Shown: in pieces, positions 11,986-22,872 of the stretch
How positions within the stretch are numbered: position 1 is the first letter of the stretch
How the letters are laid out: each line of letters begins with the position of its first letter
From: Pristionchus mayeri
Taxonomy: Eukaryota > Nematoda > Chromadorea > Rhabditida > Neodiplogasteridae
Length of the DNA: 64,000 nucleotides
Reading direction: 5' to 3'
NCBI GenBank assembly: GCA_036245805.1
Contig: BTRK01000002.1
Coordinates: forward strand, 6,568,689 to 6,632,688
Program-made: the position numbers and the translations under genes
Notes under the pieces: generated by a model
Database searches by the model: none
Told to the model about the DNA's origin: nothing
The model's input: the letters and a program-made list of their open reading frames with translations, nothing else

Positions 11986-12239
11986 GCATGTGGAAGAAGT
12001 GTCGAATTAGAGCGAAAAACGTGAAAAAATTGTCTAAACAATTTTTTCACGGTTTTCAAAACCATGAAAAAATGGCTCAGCAATTTTTTTGCGGAAATTA
12101 TTTTCAGTTCAATAAATCGTCATAATTTGAACACAAGTCAAAAAAAAATTGTTTCTAAATATCAAGCAATTTTCGGAAATCGAATCTTGCCGAGCACTCA
12201 TTGCAGAATTTTTAGTTTACAGCGTGCTATATGTAACTT

Positions 12240-12565
12240 TGTAGCCTAGCCTTACAGAAATTCCTGAAAAGTTGATGTTCATTGTCAGTTCAATACTTGT
12301 AAAATGTCACAACAGGTTTATCTCAAGATGCTGTGCCTAAATTGGAATTACATTGGAAAAAGTGTTTGGAAATATGCAGCAATCGCTTCCATCATTAACA
12401 GCCTTGTCTTCAATTGTCTCCAATTTCCAGATGGCGTATTTTCACTTCGGGAGGGATGCTCGGATGGAGCGCTGAGCATGTACAAGATAGGAAAATATTT
12501 TTTTTTCCGAAAAAAACTTCGACATTTTGACTCGTCCAATCTCCGGGTTTCACATAAAGTATTCG
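12240..12565. other. No gene seen
   Basis: Short frames occur on both strands but none has splice signals or a recognisable domain. Confidence 0.4.
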
Positions 12566-13078
12566 AATCAGCTTAGCATGTTTGATACCTTGAGCATTTT
12601 CACTTCCTCCCTCCATTCCTTCTTTGCAATTTCCTTGATTGCCTCGATGAAGAGTCGCTTGGCCTTCTGTCCATTAGCACGAAGAGTCGCCATGACCAGT
12701 TCGACTGACACCTGCACTCGGTTCTATCATCATCGTGCAGATCGATTCTATCATCACTACGCAATAACTAAGCAATGACGTCATGCCATAATACCATGAT
12801 CATAATGTCCGATGAATTTGGTGCATCAAGCCTTAGTACCGGTATGATGCCTTTCCTGGGCAAAAAGTTGCAACAAATTCAAAAAGTGCCCGGTGACTTT
12901 CCGGCGCGACTGTACGTTTGAGTGCAGGTGTCAGTCGAACTGGTCATGGCGACTCTTCGTGCTAATGGACAGAAGGCCAAGCGACTCTTCATCGAGGCAA
13001 TCAAGGAAATTGCAAAGAAGGAATGGAGGGAGGAAGTGAAAATGCTCAAGGTATCAAACATGCAAAGCTGATTCGAAT
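12566..13078. repeat. Inverted repeat carrying two copies of one exon
   Basis: Arms at about 12566-12716 and 12922-13078 are nearly exact reverse complements around a ~200-bp spacer. Each arm holds the same short coding exon after a TGCAG acceptor: VSVELVMATLRANGQKAKRL then an acidic/basic helix EAIKEIAKKEWREEV, ending at AAG|GTATCA. It is plus-oriented in the right arm and minus-oriented in the left. I do not recognise the protein. The right arm abuts kinase KD exactly where its C-lobe should begin. Confidence 0.6.
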
Positions 13079-13082
13079 TTCT

Positions 13083-14931
13083 CATCGTACGCCTCCTTAA
13101 ACTCGATCTCCATTTCGATGGCCATGTTTGGATTCTTGCCTCTCACGCGGGTGTTGTGATCATCCGCGAGCACTCGCGCATTTCCAAAACCCAAACATTT
13201 TTTGTTTTGTTTTTACACTCTTTCTCAGCGTAAATTTACTCCAATTCGATATTATATCTTAACTGTTTTTGACATACCAAGAAGCGTTAGATGCCCAAGA
13301 GGGTCTTTGGAGCAGTTAATGCACATATTTCCAGGATGCAGGTTTCGATGGCTAATCTGAATTATATAATAAACACATTTAGATTTTAATCTCAGCGTTA
13401 CGTAGCGAAGCAAACACAGAGATCATGCTCGTTTGTAACGTTCTTGAAATGTGTATCTTGACTTAATCAATGATATGCAGCTAAAAGGTTAAAAAAGGGA
13501 AAAAAAGTAAAGGGTCAGCCACGTCAAGCGACTTTACAGTTGTAACCGAGTACGCTAGTTGGTGTAGTGCGGTTAGACCTTACAGCTTTGCGGGCATCCA
13601 AAGGTTATACGTATGACATTATACGATGTGTACGCCCACTCATAGTTGCCCACACCGGTGGCGGCCCCCATGACCCCATATTCATTGTTTCGCACTGCTC
13701 CCATCGCTCCCATCGCAGTGCGAAACGACGTGTAGGGGTGTCATGGTCTGAAAACACCTCGCCGCCAGTATAAGGCAACTATGCTCCCACTACTTACTCC
13801 CATTGAATGGATGTGCTGCAACGCACTCAGCAGCTCCTTAATCCACTTCTTCACGCTTCCCATTGAGTATTCGGGATTTGCAATTAAAGTGGAGAGCGGG
13901 GAGCCGCAATGTTCCGTGATGTGGTAGCTGAAATGTGCATGCTCAAGCTATCGCTAGTAGAGTTCATAAGTCGGGTCACCATCTATTCATTTTACACATT
14001 CTTTCGACCGGTTGAACGGAGAGAGCGTGTGTAGAATGAAGAGACCGTGGGTTCATTTCTCGAACAAGTAAAGAAAATACATACACAGACTGGATGTCCC
14101 GAGCCGTTTCGTCTACCGTGTACATTCCAATTAATCGAACGATGTTGCGATGCCCGTTCAGCTGCAAGCTCTTCAGAAGATTTAACTCGCGCAGCACCAG
14201 GGCGGCCTGAAGATTGAGAATAACGATTTGAATCAGAAAACATTTACATAATCGTCCCAAAAAATTCGAAGGGATCATATCTTCCGAGTGTTCACAGCGT
14301 ATTCTGCGTGTCTTCTCTGTCCGGCGTCCAGCGTGACATATTTACCCTCTTTTCGCAACACTCTCCACTCATCCAATATTACAATGTTACATATATCTGC
14401 CACATTTCTCCACCCCAGAAGCTCGCCCGAGCCAAAATACAACTTCATCATGTCAGTTCCGACCCATTGGAATGTTGCTGAATAAAGAATAATAATAAGA
14501 AAAATTCTCCCTAATCTGACAGTTGAAAATGTTGGAAGAGTGAAGATAGTCAGTTCTTGAAAGCCATCTCGAGTTCAAAGAATATTCACAGGCAAAGAGA
14601 CTCACGCGATCTTTACTTACAAATGGAGTTGTCATCTTTTTCACTGCAATGGAAAGCGACCCATCCGGGCTGTTGAACTTCCTGTAGTATTATTGTTTCA
14701 CATTCGATTAAGAGACAAAACAATGTTTGTGGATAAATGAAAATATTAACTTTATTATATTATAGCCGCCACCAGAACCAGTCAAATCCAGGGTATATCT
14801 GCAGTACTTGACAGGGAGGAAAAATGGTTGAGATATTTGATGCTGCACCAGAACAAATTGCTGAAAAAATGATAATTGGAAAAGACTAAGAAAATAATAT
14901 TCGATTCCTCACATTCTGCATTCCGAGAGCT
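13083..14931 (-). pseudogene. JNK-like pseudokinase KD, C-lobe lost
   Basis: Exons in minus-strand order: 14931-14923 (MQN), 14860-14751 (N-lobe, LPVKYCRYTLDLTGSGGG), 14681-14621 (beta-3, SLSIAVKKMTTPF with the ATP lysine), 14206-14097 (alpha-C, LVLRELNLLKSLQLNGHRN), 13927-13798 (YHITEHCGSPLS...), 13356-13278 (catalytic loop HRNLHPGN), 13190-13083 (FGNARVLADD...MAIEMEIEFKEAYDEK). Phases agree through the catalytic loop. Catalytic Asp is Asn (HRN), DFG is GFG, and no TxY motif exists. The acceptor before the GFG exon reads GG where the paralogues have AG, and everything after YDEK is missing, replaced by the inverted repeat at 12566-13078. An extra open stretch at about 14476-14350 between beta-3 and alpha-C is unexplained. 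Closest in pattern to KE. Confidence 0.8.
13641..13783. mobile_element. hAT-type MITE, CATAGTTGCC family (short form)
   Basis: Ends CATAGTTGCCCAC and GGCAACTATG, with internal hairpin TTTCGCACTGCTCCCATCG. It is flanked by an 8-bp duplication with one mismatch (CGCCCACT at 13633-13640, CTCCCACT at 13784-13791), the size made by hAT transposases. It sits a few bases beyond the donor of a KD exon. The long form is at 28421-29074. Confidence 0.8.
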
Positions 14932-14999
14932 GTCTGGCGAAGGTCGCCCGATCAATGCCTACGATTATAGGCGTAAAGTATGTGCAATGTTGAAAGCGA

Positions 15000-15045
15000 T
15001 ATCGATTCATAACACGTCAAACACCGCGCGGCTTATCAACATTCC
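15000..15045 (-). promoter_or_regulatory. KD promoter block with GATA motif
   Basis: On the minus strand, GGGAATGTTGATAAGCC followed by TGTTTGACGTGTTATG lies about 100 bp before the KD start. Nearly the same block precedes KE (22745-22785) and the KF relict (26762-26800). TTGATAAG matches the TGATAA core bound by nematode intestinal GATA factors. Function is inferred from conservation alone. Confidence 0.5.
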
Positions 15046-15152
15046 CTCTGCATCACCCTCACGCTCGTTGCTAGTGCGTGTACGATCAAATCAATAGGTG
15101 ACCGAATGCTAGCCAGTAAGTACACGCATTGAAACAAATAATAGATGCCAAA

Positions 15153-15246
15153 TAGTGATGCCAAAATGGCGCACGCTCTCCTCGCCGGTCAGACAGAGCG
15201 AGAGACGTGTGAAACGAGGAGAGCGCGCGCCGTTTTGGCATCACTA
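15153..15246. mobile_element. hAT-type hairpin MITE, TAGTGATGCCAAAA family
   Basis: A near-perfect 94-bp hairpin, TAGTGATGCCAAAATGG to CCGTTTTGGCATCACTA. Flanking 8-mers ATGCCAAA (15145-15152) and ATGCCAAC (15247-15254) are a duplication with one mismatch. The sister copy is at 25126-25219. Confidence 0.85.
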
Positions 15247-15254
15247 ATGCCAAC

Positions 15255-16880
15255 CTATTAAAAAATGGATGGTAGCTCGTGTTGGTGTGCGGAAAGGATG
15301 ATGTGGCGTTAACAATCGCTAGTTCGATCGATTTGATTCGAATTCCCGCAATTCCATACCTCCGGTTCCTGAAGATCTAGCGACCGGCAATGTGGTTTAT
15401 AGGTTTCACTGGGTCGGAAAACCTTAAAATTCATATGTCTAGACTCTAGCTCTTCAGGGAACGGAGATATGGATTTTAGGGAATTCAAATCAAAGATCGA
15501 AATCGCAATTTTTAGCATCGCAGTAGAGTCGACTAGGAGAATGTGTATCTCGCATACCGGCCAAGAGTGAAAGGATATGACACTCTTATAGTGTGGCAAC
15601 AAGTGGGACAATAATGAGATCTAGATCGTAAGATATGCAGTGAAATTACAGAGATGGGGTAAAGACATGAGGAAAATGGTTCGCTGGAAGGGTGAATATT
15701 ACCTAATGCAATCTATTTTTGCAGCGTTAGTTCCGGAAACATTAACGTCACCTCTGCTTCTCTCCTGTCTATCTCTATGTGATGTCATGTAGTCTCCACT
15801 TGTGCAAACAGACACACCTAGTATTGATAAACCGCTCATTCGGACACTTCTCTAATATTTCTGACGCTTCCTGCGTTCACTCCAAATTTAAACAATTACA
15901 CTCAAATTCGATAATAATCAATTTCAAGAAAAATGTTGTAATTCGTCACATTAAAAAATATCATGATAGCATGTTCGGAACGATGTCGAACATGTGTTAT
16001 TGAAATAAAGTTTGCAGAAAACCTGAGTCAAGCGAAGAAGGAGTATGTGGAATAGCGGATGTCGTTGAGGACAAAAACCCAATGAGAAATCACTTTATCC
16101 GAAGTGACACAGATATCTCTACTACGAGATATGAGAAAGAGAAGATCGGGCCTCCAACCGAGGCGAAAGCGCGCGTATTTGAAATGAATGAGAAGAGCAG
16201 CAACAGTGAATCGAACCTAGCTGGATTCGAACCCACGTTGCTTTCGCTTGGCGCGCAGGAGTTACCCACTGCGATATGATCATGATTGGTTTGGGCTGAG
16301 GGGAAACATTATACTAACACGCTCATCAGAATACATTACCTTCTCATCTCTTATTCGTGTTACACCTTCTTTAACATGAATTTGAACATTTTAATTCTCG
16401 TGGAACGTCTCTTAATAATAATAATAATTTATCATATGCGACAGCACAGTTATAGAATGGATTGCTACAGGAAATCAGGACATGATATTACGATGCCATA
16501 AGTTGATGACAAAGGGAAAAATGACAATAAATAAGTTTAGGAAGATCTAATTAGCAGTAATGAGAGTAAGCAATATTATGAATTGATTGTACTCTAAGTG
16601 AGAACAATTCACTATTTCTAAAGATGACAATATTATGAGGGATACAGTTCCACTACATTGGAATCGTAGAATTTGTGATCATTGAGAAGGAGCCCCGTGG
16701 CAACATCTAAGCTCACATGATCCTTTCGCAGCTGTTATAGCTCCATATTCCTCAACTCCATGCACGACGCATTTTGTTGAATTCAGCATGTATGTTTCAA
16801 TCATTCTGATAAATCGTGATTAATGACGTCAATTCTTCATCAGTGCTGAACTTCAAACACAACAACGAACATTTTTACAT
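15255..16880. other. Intergenic, one tRNA-like relic
   Basis: No exon is supported. The only structured piece is the tRNA-like sequence at about 16205-16282. Confidence 0.5.
16205..16282 (-). ncRNA. tRNA-like pseudogene or SINE
   Basis: On the minus strand, TATCGCAGTGGG (A-box, one mismatch) and GGTTCGAATCC (perfect B-box) lie at tRNA spacing. The acceptor stem does not pair and the T stem has a mismatch, so this is a tRNA-derived relic rather than a working tRNA. Confidence 0.4.
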
Positions 16881-16884
16881 TTGG

Positions 16885-19800
16885 CTACGCATCTAGCATA
16901 AATGAGTCTGCCAGAATTTCTTCACACGTTGGACGCTGCTCAGGATCTTTGTTCATAATGCTACGGACGAACTTAATCTAAACATTTCAAATTAGATATT
17001 ATTTGTGATGCGAACAAACCAATGTTGCATCATTGGTGAAGGGAAAGTCCGACCCGCTTTGATAATGCCCGAGTATCTGAAAATAGAGTCCACTGGTTAA
17101 TTTATATTGTGAATGTCTAGAAAGTAGATTTTGCTGTAAGATCTCATTTTGTTAAATATTTTAAAATGAGTCACCACAGCTCGTTCATCGGAGGTCATAG
17201 GCATCCAAAGTTCGATTAAAATGAGACCGATAGAGAACACATCGGACTTTGAGCTGTACTTGAATGGGAAGTCCCTCTGCAAAAAAATCAATTTTCACTC
17301 GGTTCACATCATTACGTATTATTTCACATTGATACATTTGACTAAATAATACAATCGGGATATCGTCGTGGTGGGACTTCCCAGTGTTCATTCGTACCCT
17401 TATTTCCGGATCTAGGGAAATTCTCGAACTCATACTTGTTCCGGGCTCATGTACAGTGGTGTTCCCACACTGCACGTTCGCGAGAGAACCGATTTATCGT
17501 CGTCGTACCGTCGAGTCTGAACGTCGATTTTACGAGCCTAGTGGCTAAAGGGAACCTGCTTACGCGTTGGTTCAAACCATTTTGACACCTCATGTTTTGC
17601 CAATTTTTTTACTCACCGTTGCGATGCCAAGATCGCATAATTTGAGCACGTCATGGCCGTTATTGCTCATGTAAAGGATGTTTCCGGGCTGCAAAATGTA
17701 GCAATTACCTTCAATTATTAAAGAATTACGTTTATAAACAATGGTTGCTGGATTTTCACATTCATTTTATATCTTGATTATTTTCTCGATTAAAAATGCG
17801 ATTGACTGTAAAGTGAGAGAATAATCTATCACTGAACCGTTAATTGAATTTGATACCACGTTCACACTTTTGGATTTTGGAACTCACGTTAATTGGGTTG
17901 TTCGGTCCACGTAAAAAGCGGACCTTGAGATCTCGGTGGATGATGTTCTTGCTGTGGATGTGCTCGACGGCGGAGACGATCTGCTTGAACCACTTCTTCA
18001 TACGCGGTCGCTGTCGCTCGCGCTCGTTCTTGCTCTGGTTTTGGTCCAACTTCAGCCAATCCGCCAGAGAAAATTCGCATAGCTGCAATCAGTATTTAAA
18101 AACTATCAATATCTACCATATTTTTGCGATAATCATATGGGTGAAATCGATTAATATGTGAAACGTAGTCAATACTCTCACTTGAGTCTGAATGTATACG
18201 AACGCACTGTCGTCTTTGTAGCCCATCTGAAGTGTAACTGTCATTTCGTATTGAACTAATAGAATACCATTGAGTGAATAGTTCGAATAGATTGAAGAGC
18301 CGATATTTTCGGAAGTTAGGAGGTATTAACAAATAACTTACAAAGCGAGCTCTGGCTGAGGGATCCAATCGCGATCCTTAGTCCTTCACCAATTTTTCAT
18401 CCATATCGTGCTGCAAGAACGCATGTAAGAACGCATGTATTGTTTTTCCCTATTTTCTTATCGGATGAGACCCGATTGAGACCCGTACCAGTTTACTACT
18501 TTAAAAATCTCATAATTTTACATTTCAAGTATAGTATATGGTACTTCCAACAAGATTTCACTCTCAATGTCTCTCTCATAAGAACGTTCTTCCTATCACA
18601 AATCTACTGTAACAAGATGAATAAATTAAAGAGTATTGTCTCACTTGCCATCCCGGGGGTGGTTTCTCAGCCCAGCAGTTGTTGTACCGAACAATGTGCG
18701 GATGGTCGAGGCGGGCTAGCGCTTGAGCCTCTTCGTAAGCTGTTTCGAGGTCACTTAAAATGACACTAGGTCGGAGGAGAATTATGACGTCATGCTGCAT
18801 TTCATACATCAAAGGCGGCATAGCGTCATAGTTCTCATGACATCATAATTACCATATTGCCACAATATCTCTGCCTTACCTTGGGTCAACTGCGATTCTT
18901 TTCACAGCGTAGAGGGTTTTCTCGACTTTTTTGTACGCCTCGAATACGCATCCAAAGCCTCCCATTGCTCGAACGTTATTCACAGTGTACTGAATGTGGA
19001 ACCTGAAAAAGTGATGTTGCCAATTCAGTGAACGTATTCGAAACAAAAAGAAATTTTCAATACTCTATCTATGTATGTGATCCACATATGAACGCGTACA
19101 TCCATGAAAAAGTGTAGGAAAAGGAAGAGAACAACTCACAAGCATGGATATTCGTTAGATGGTACTTGTTGAGGCACCATTTGAGCAGGAATCTGAAATG
19201 AATTTTGATTTGTCACCATATTACTTGTCCAGCTTATATTTTCTTGGTTTTTTTGTTACTTGTTGCGGAAAATCAATTGCTATCAAAGTAGCGGAAGCTT
19301 AGAACCAAATTCAACGTAACTGAAAAATGCAAAAACCGTGGCGATGGAGCTGGTGGTAAGAATTTGTTGTTTTTTGCAATACCTCGCTATCTATTGTAAC
19401 CTTCCGTCCACTTCGGCCGCTCTCTACATCCTAGTCAGTTGATCTCAATTCGGTAATTTGAGCGGTGGTTGCTTCAGTGAAGCCAGAGTCCTGGAAATCA
19501 TTTTGCGGCATATGCTGACATGTAGCCCATGCGTTAAATTCTAATTTAGATGGCCAAACCGGTAGACATAATGCTTGTGTAAAGCAGTACCGGTTGAACT
19601 GATTGTGAGGGCGGCTTTGGTGCTTGGAATGTTTGCAGGTCGATGAGAGGCTTTGTTTCAGTGGCTAAAAAGTCATCCATCTCGGATATTTTAACTCATG
19701 TATTTTTTGCTAACCTTGGTTATTGGATGCGGCAATGTTCTCCTTTAGTTTCCCATTCCCTCCTAAAATATGATGATAATTATAATTTCATTTTAGTAGA

Positions 19801-20127
19801 TATTCTGGAGATTAAAAAATTAGTGAAATACGAAAAACAAACATTCGAGTATTAAATTTTAAATTCAAGAGTGCCGTTTAATTCATTTTAATGCTCACCT
19901 CTCTTTTTCCTCCGCATCTGTCGGCACGTAAATGCAATAACGCACACAACAAGTGATGCAACGATCAGAGAAGCAAGTACTCCGAAACCGACAATCGAGG
20001 CAGTGGAGAACCTGGAAAAGGGGCTTATTTCTACCGACGTCATTGCCGTTAACAAGGGCGATGGTTCAGATTTGTAAGCTTGGAAGCGAGAGCTAACAGT
20101 TATACCATAGTTGTATATCGAAATCAT
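16885..20127 (-). CDS. PERK/PEK-like transmembrane eIF2-alpha kinase family gene
   Basis: Minus-strand exons: 20127-19899 (one membrane helix, VGFGVLASLIVASLVVCVIA, then basic CRQMRRKKR), 19192-19140, 19002-18880 (GGFGCVFEAYKKVEKTLYAV, ATP lysine AVKR), 18756-18645 (ALARLDHPHIVRYNNCW, PPPGWQ), 18237-18182 (DDSAFVYIQTQ), 18082-17924 (LCEFSLADWL...AVEHIHSKNIIHRDLK), 17688-17617 (PGNILYM, LCDLGIAT), 17469-17436 (VGTPLYMSPEQ), about 17278-17182 (SSKSDVFSIGLILIELWMPM), about 17077-17020, 16979-16885 (stop). The YIQxQLC motif and RYxNxW are PEK-family signatures: these kinases phosphorylate eIF2-alpha, and PERK does so from the ER membrane. HRD, DLG (for DFG), the activation segment and SPEQ are present, so it may be active. 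I cannot close the frame between 18645 and 18237, nor see a luminal sensor domain. It may be a short paralogue or damaged there. A MITE lies in one intron. Confidence 0.75.
18764..18840. mobile_element. MITE, CACTAGGTCGG family
   Basis: This hairpin starts CACTAGGTCGGAGGAGAATT and ends with the inverse CATAGTTCTCATGA. It lies in a PEK-like gene intron only a few bases before the acceptor of the exon at 18756. Confidence 0.7.
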
Positions 20128-20259
20128 TACAATCCTTCGTGATACTGATCCCTAGTCGTTTTGATGTACAACTAATTGTGGCAGAGTACGAGAAATGATG
20201 CCACGTTATCATCACTCTCTGCATTATCGCGCCCTCGCTCAGCTCTACTTATTCGCGAA

Positions 20260-20325
20260 AAGAACGGATGGGTGCGTGCTTGTCTCGCTATCTCGAGGTC
20301 GCGGGTTCGACTCCCGCCGCCTGCC
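20260..20325 (+). ncRNA. tRNA T-arm-like fragment
   Basis: GCGGGTTCGACTCCCGC forms a perfect T-arm hairpin with a B-box, but no A-box or acceptor stem accompanies it. A real tRNA is unlikely. Confidence 0.2.
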
Positions 20326-20427
20326 GTCTTTTGCCGCCTTCCCTCTGACCGAGAGTGACGGCAAGATATCTGGCCGATTTCTGACTCGATTTCTGAGCGG
20401 ACTGGCCGAAAAAGTGCGGACGCGTCA

Positions 20428-22107
20428 TCAAATATCGAGACGAAAGAGTATAAAGAAGGGATGAAGGTGCAGTGGTACCCTCCGTCGTTCCTCCAGCTCC
20501 TCCTCAGTTAGGTTCTTTCTTGCCGCCGCATCGTCCTTAACACAGAGTTGTTTTTATTGGAACTCCGGGATTCAAATATAACAAATAGAGAGAGAGCACG
20601 CCGATCGAAAGATTGCTAATGGAAATCAATAAGTAAACTCTACCTTAGCATCATCCGCTCTCTGCGCCGCTTCGACCGCGTCCACGATCGCTTGCGGCGC
20701 GGGCGCGGCTAGCCGCGCGTCAGCCGCACGCTTGGCAGCCGCGTGCTGCTGCACGTCCGCTTCGGCCGACGCCTCAGCCGCGGCTGCTGCAATAACGCGT
20801 TGTCTTCTATCCTCGAGCGTCGCCTCCGCCTCCTTGTTGCGCTGCTCGGCAGCTTTGATTAGCCTATGAAGCCGTTGCGAGGTCGCGTCGTACTCTTCCA
20901 ACTGTTGCTTCGGAAGCCGTAACTCCTCCTCAGCACTTGTCTTATCTGCTCTTGCCGCATCTCTCGAGCTCTCTAGCTCTTGAAGAGCCCGCTTAGAGGT
21001 TTGACATGACCGATCGTCCGGCTTCCGATCGCAATTCCTACTGGCAAACTCTAGCTTGCGTTGGTTGAACTTCTTCTCCAGTTTGTCCAACGCATTATTC
21101 TTCTCGTTGAGATCTCTCCTCAGGGCGAGCACTGTCCTGGCCAGGTCAGTCTTTTGGGAGGGAGCAACGCGAGTTCTGCCCGCCATGTTGTGAGATTGGC
21201 GCTCGAGTCCTCGCGAGCGTTGAGTCGGGCCTGAATATAGTCGTTGTTTTTCGATGTTGAGCACAATTAAGTCATACTCAAATAGCCTTAGTCAACAGCG
21301 TGAAACATGAAAGTCATGATTTCGGTGTCCATAATTTGAAATCCAACTTGTAAAGGAACGGAAATCTTACCTGATTTGCGGCTTCAAATTCCTTTTTCGC
21401 CTGAATGTGTGATCTGTATGCTGTAGACAATACTTCGGCCAGTCTCTTGTCCTCCTCGACTACTCGCTCCGCCTCAATCCAGGGCTTCCGCAGCTCTTCG
21501 GCTTTCTTGTGAAGCTCAGTCCATCTGGAAAAATGTTGTATTGCAAGTCAAAAAATATTCCATCTAAATGATAACGGGAGCATCAATTTTGGCACATTTA
21601 CGTAAGTGAATTTAGTAACGTAACGAAATGAACCCACAATTTAACTTATACATTGAAGCCGAATCAACGACAGAAGCGACAGAACGTGATAGCTATTCAA
21701 TTACGAGTGTTGAGACTCACGCCGTATTCTTCTCCTCATATACTTTCGCAGCTTCTTCAACTTCTTTCTCCTTCAATCTGACTCTTTCCCTGGCAGTTTC
21801 AAACCGCTTTCTCGTCTCTGTAGAATTCTGCTCTGCTCTGTCCCACCGCTCCCTCAGTTTGCTTAGGGACAACGCATCGATTGTTACGACCTGCAAGTGT
21901 TCCGCGTACACCTCAAGTTGAATATGAGGAACTCCGCACGTAATCGGTGAATTCGAGCCGCATATTGGGCTAACTTGGCACAATTTTCACCATGCGCGCT
22001 TTCCGCTATGGTACAAGTCGAGCAAAATAGAGATTTTGGAATCACGGGGTATAAAGTTAATAAAGTACCTGCAGTAGCAGAGCCGTAGCCAACAGAAGCG
22101 CCCTCAT
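20428..22107 (-). CDS. Predicted secreted coiled-coil protein
   Basis: Five exons on the minus strand splice into about 325 codons: 22107-22069, 21890-21721, 21524-21371, about 21150-20644, 20535-20428 (stop). Exon 1 is a short hydrophobic leader, MRALLLATALLLQ, typical of a signal peptide. The rest is almost all charged heptad-like coil (LRERWDRAEQNSTETRKRFE, WIEAERVVEEDKRLAEVL, DLNEKNNALDKLEKKFNQRK, LIKAAEQRNKEAEATLE, then Ala-rich AAAAAEASAEADVQQHAAAK). The short tail contains NLTEEELEERRR. Phases are consistent. The acceptor of exon 4 is the uncertain point (TCCCAAAAG|ACTGAC chosen because it keeps frame). No catalytic domain seen and no family recognised. It is divergent from KE, with starts 765 bp apart across a GAGA-rich region. 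Confidence 0.65.
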
Positions 22108-22129
22108 CTCATTTCATGCTGGGCATATA

Positions 22130-22720
22130 CGGAACTGAGGGAAGATTAGGTGGAATCAAATGAGGGGAGCAGTAGATCATGCGGGAGCCGATCAATGAAC
22201 GAGCAGTGCGAGGTCAACGGAATAGTTTAAGACGAAAATAGGGAGTAGCGTAGGGAGAGATAACTATCTGGTGGGAGAGAGAAGGAGTAAAAGATTGAGG
22301 AGAGTGAAGGGAGAGAGTGTGTGGAGTAGAGAGGGGAGAGAATGAGAGATACTGACAGATGCGGCGCTCTCTCCTATCAATTCGAAGTGCGCTTGTTTGT
22401 GCACGGGACGATAACGGCACGGCAACCCGGTGAGAGAGCACTGGGGAGGAGAGAGAAACAGAAAAGGCGAGAAAAGATGGCAGTGAGGAGAGAGATTAGA
22501 GAAAGAGGTAGAGATAGTGGTACACAAATCAGTAATCCATTCGGTATTATTTCGACACCTCAAGTGCTCCCGCTGGTCCTTGCGAAATACTAGAGATAGG
22601 AAGTGAGGGTCCAACTGCCGTGCGTATCGCATAGTGATGTATTGCTTCTTATCACGTTGACGGCTCACCCGGGGAAGAGTTGAGAGAAAGAAGATCGCGA
22701 TAGAGAGAAAGAAGCGAGAG
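22130..22720. promoter_or_regulatory. GAGA-rich divergent intergenic region
   Basis: Purine-rich plus strand with many GAGAGA runs between the coiled-coil gene (minus) and KE (plus). A weaker GAGA tract lies at 26460-26560, upstream of the KF relict. This could be a shared promoter region, but only composition and position support that. Confidence 0.35.
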
Positions 22721-22744
22721 ATGTAGAGAGTTTATGCGTGTGGG

Positions 22745-22790
22745 GCAGTTGATAAGCCCTATTGTTTACATTGTTGTGCATTGATATCAC
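22745..22790 (+). promoter_or_regulatory. KE promoter block with GATA motif
   Basis: GGCAGTTGATAAGCC followed by TTGTTTACATTGTTGTGC lies 115 bp before the KE start. It aligns with the blocks before KD and the KF relict, while the sequence around it is less alike. Confidence 0.55.
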
Positions 22791-22872
22791 CGTTGCTCCT
22801 CGACTCAATTCGTATTCACACACAGGTCAGAAGTTGATCCATTCAACGGGTTCGCCTGATTTTGTCGATAGA

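Larger units (their letters stand above)
10715..12236. repeat. Inverted-repeat-bounded cluster of fold-back sequences
   Basis: A 42-bp outer repeat (ATAGCACGCTGTAAACTAAA...) at 10715-10757 returns inverted at 12195-12236. Inside sit one complete fold-back element (10842-11561) and a second inverted repeat (about 11600-11710 and 12000-12105, carrying CAATTTTTTCATGGTTTT / AAAACCATGAAAAAATGG). Confidence 0.6.

Noticed and set aside
20176..20464. Plus-strand frames of 60-89 codons near 20.2-20.4 kb
   Set aside because: They overlap the flank and last exon of the minus-strand coiled-coil gene, with no domain.
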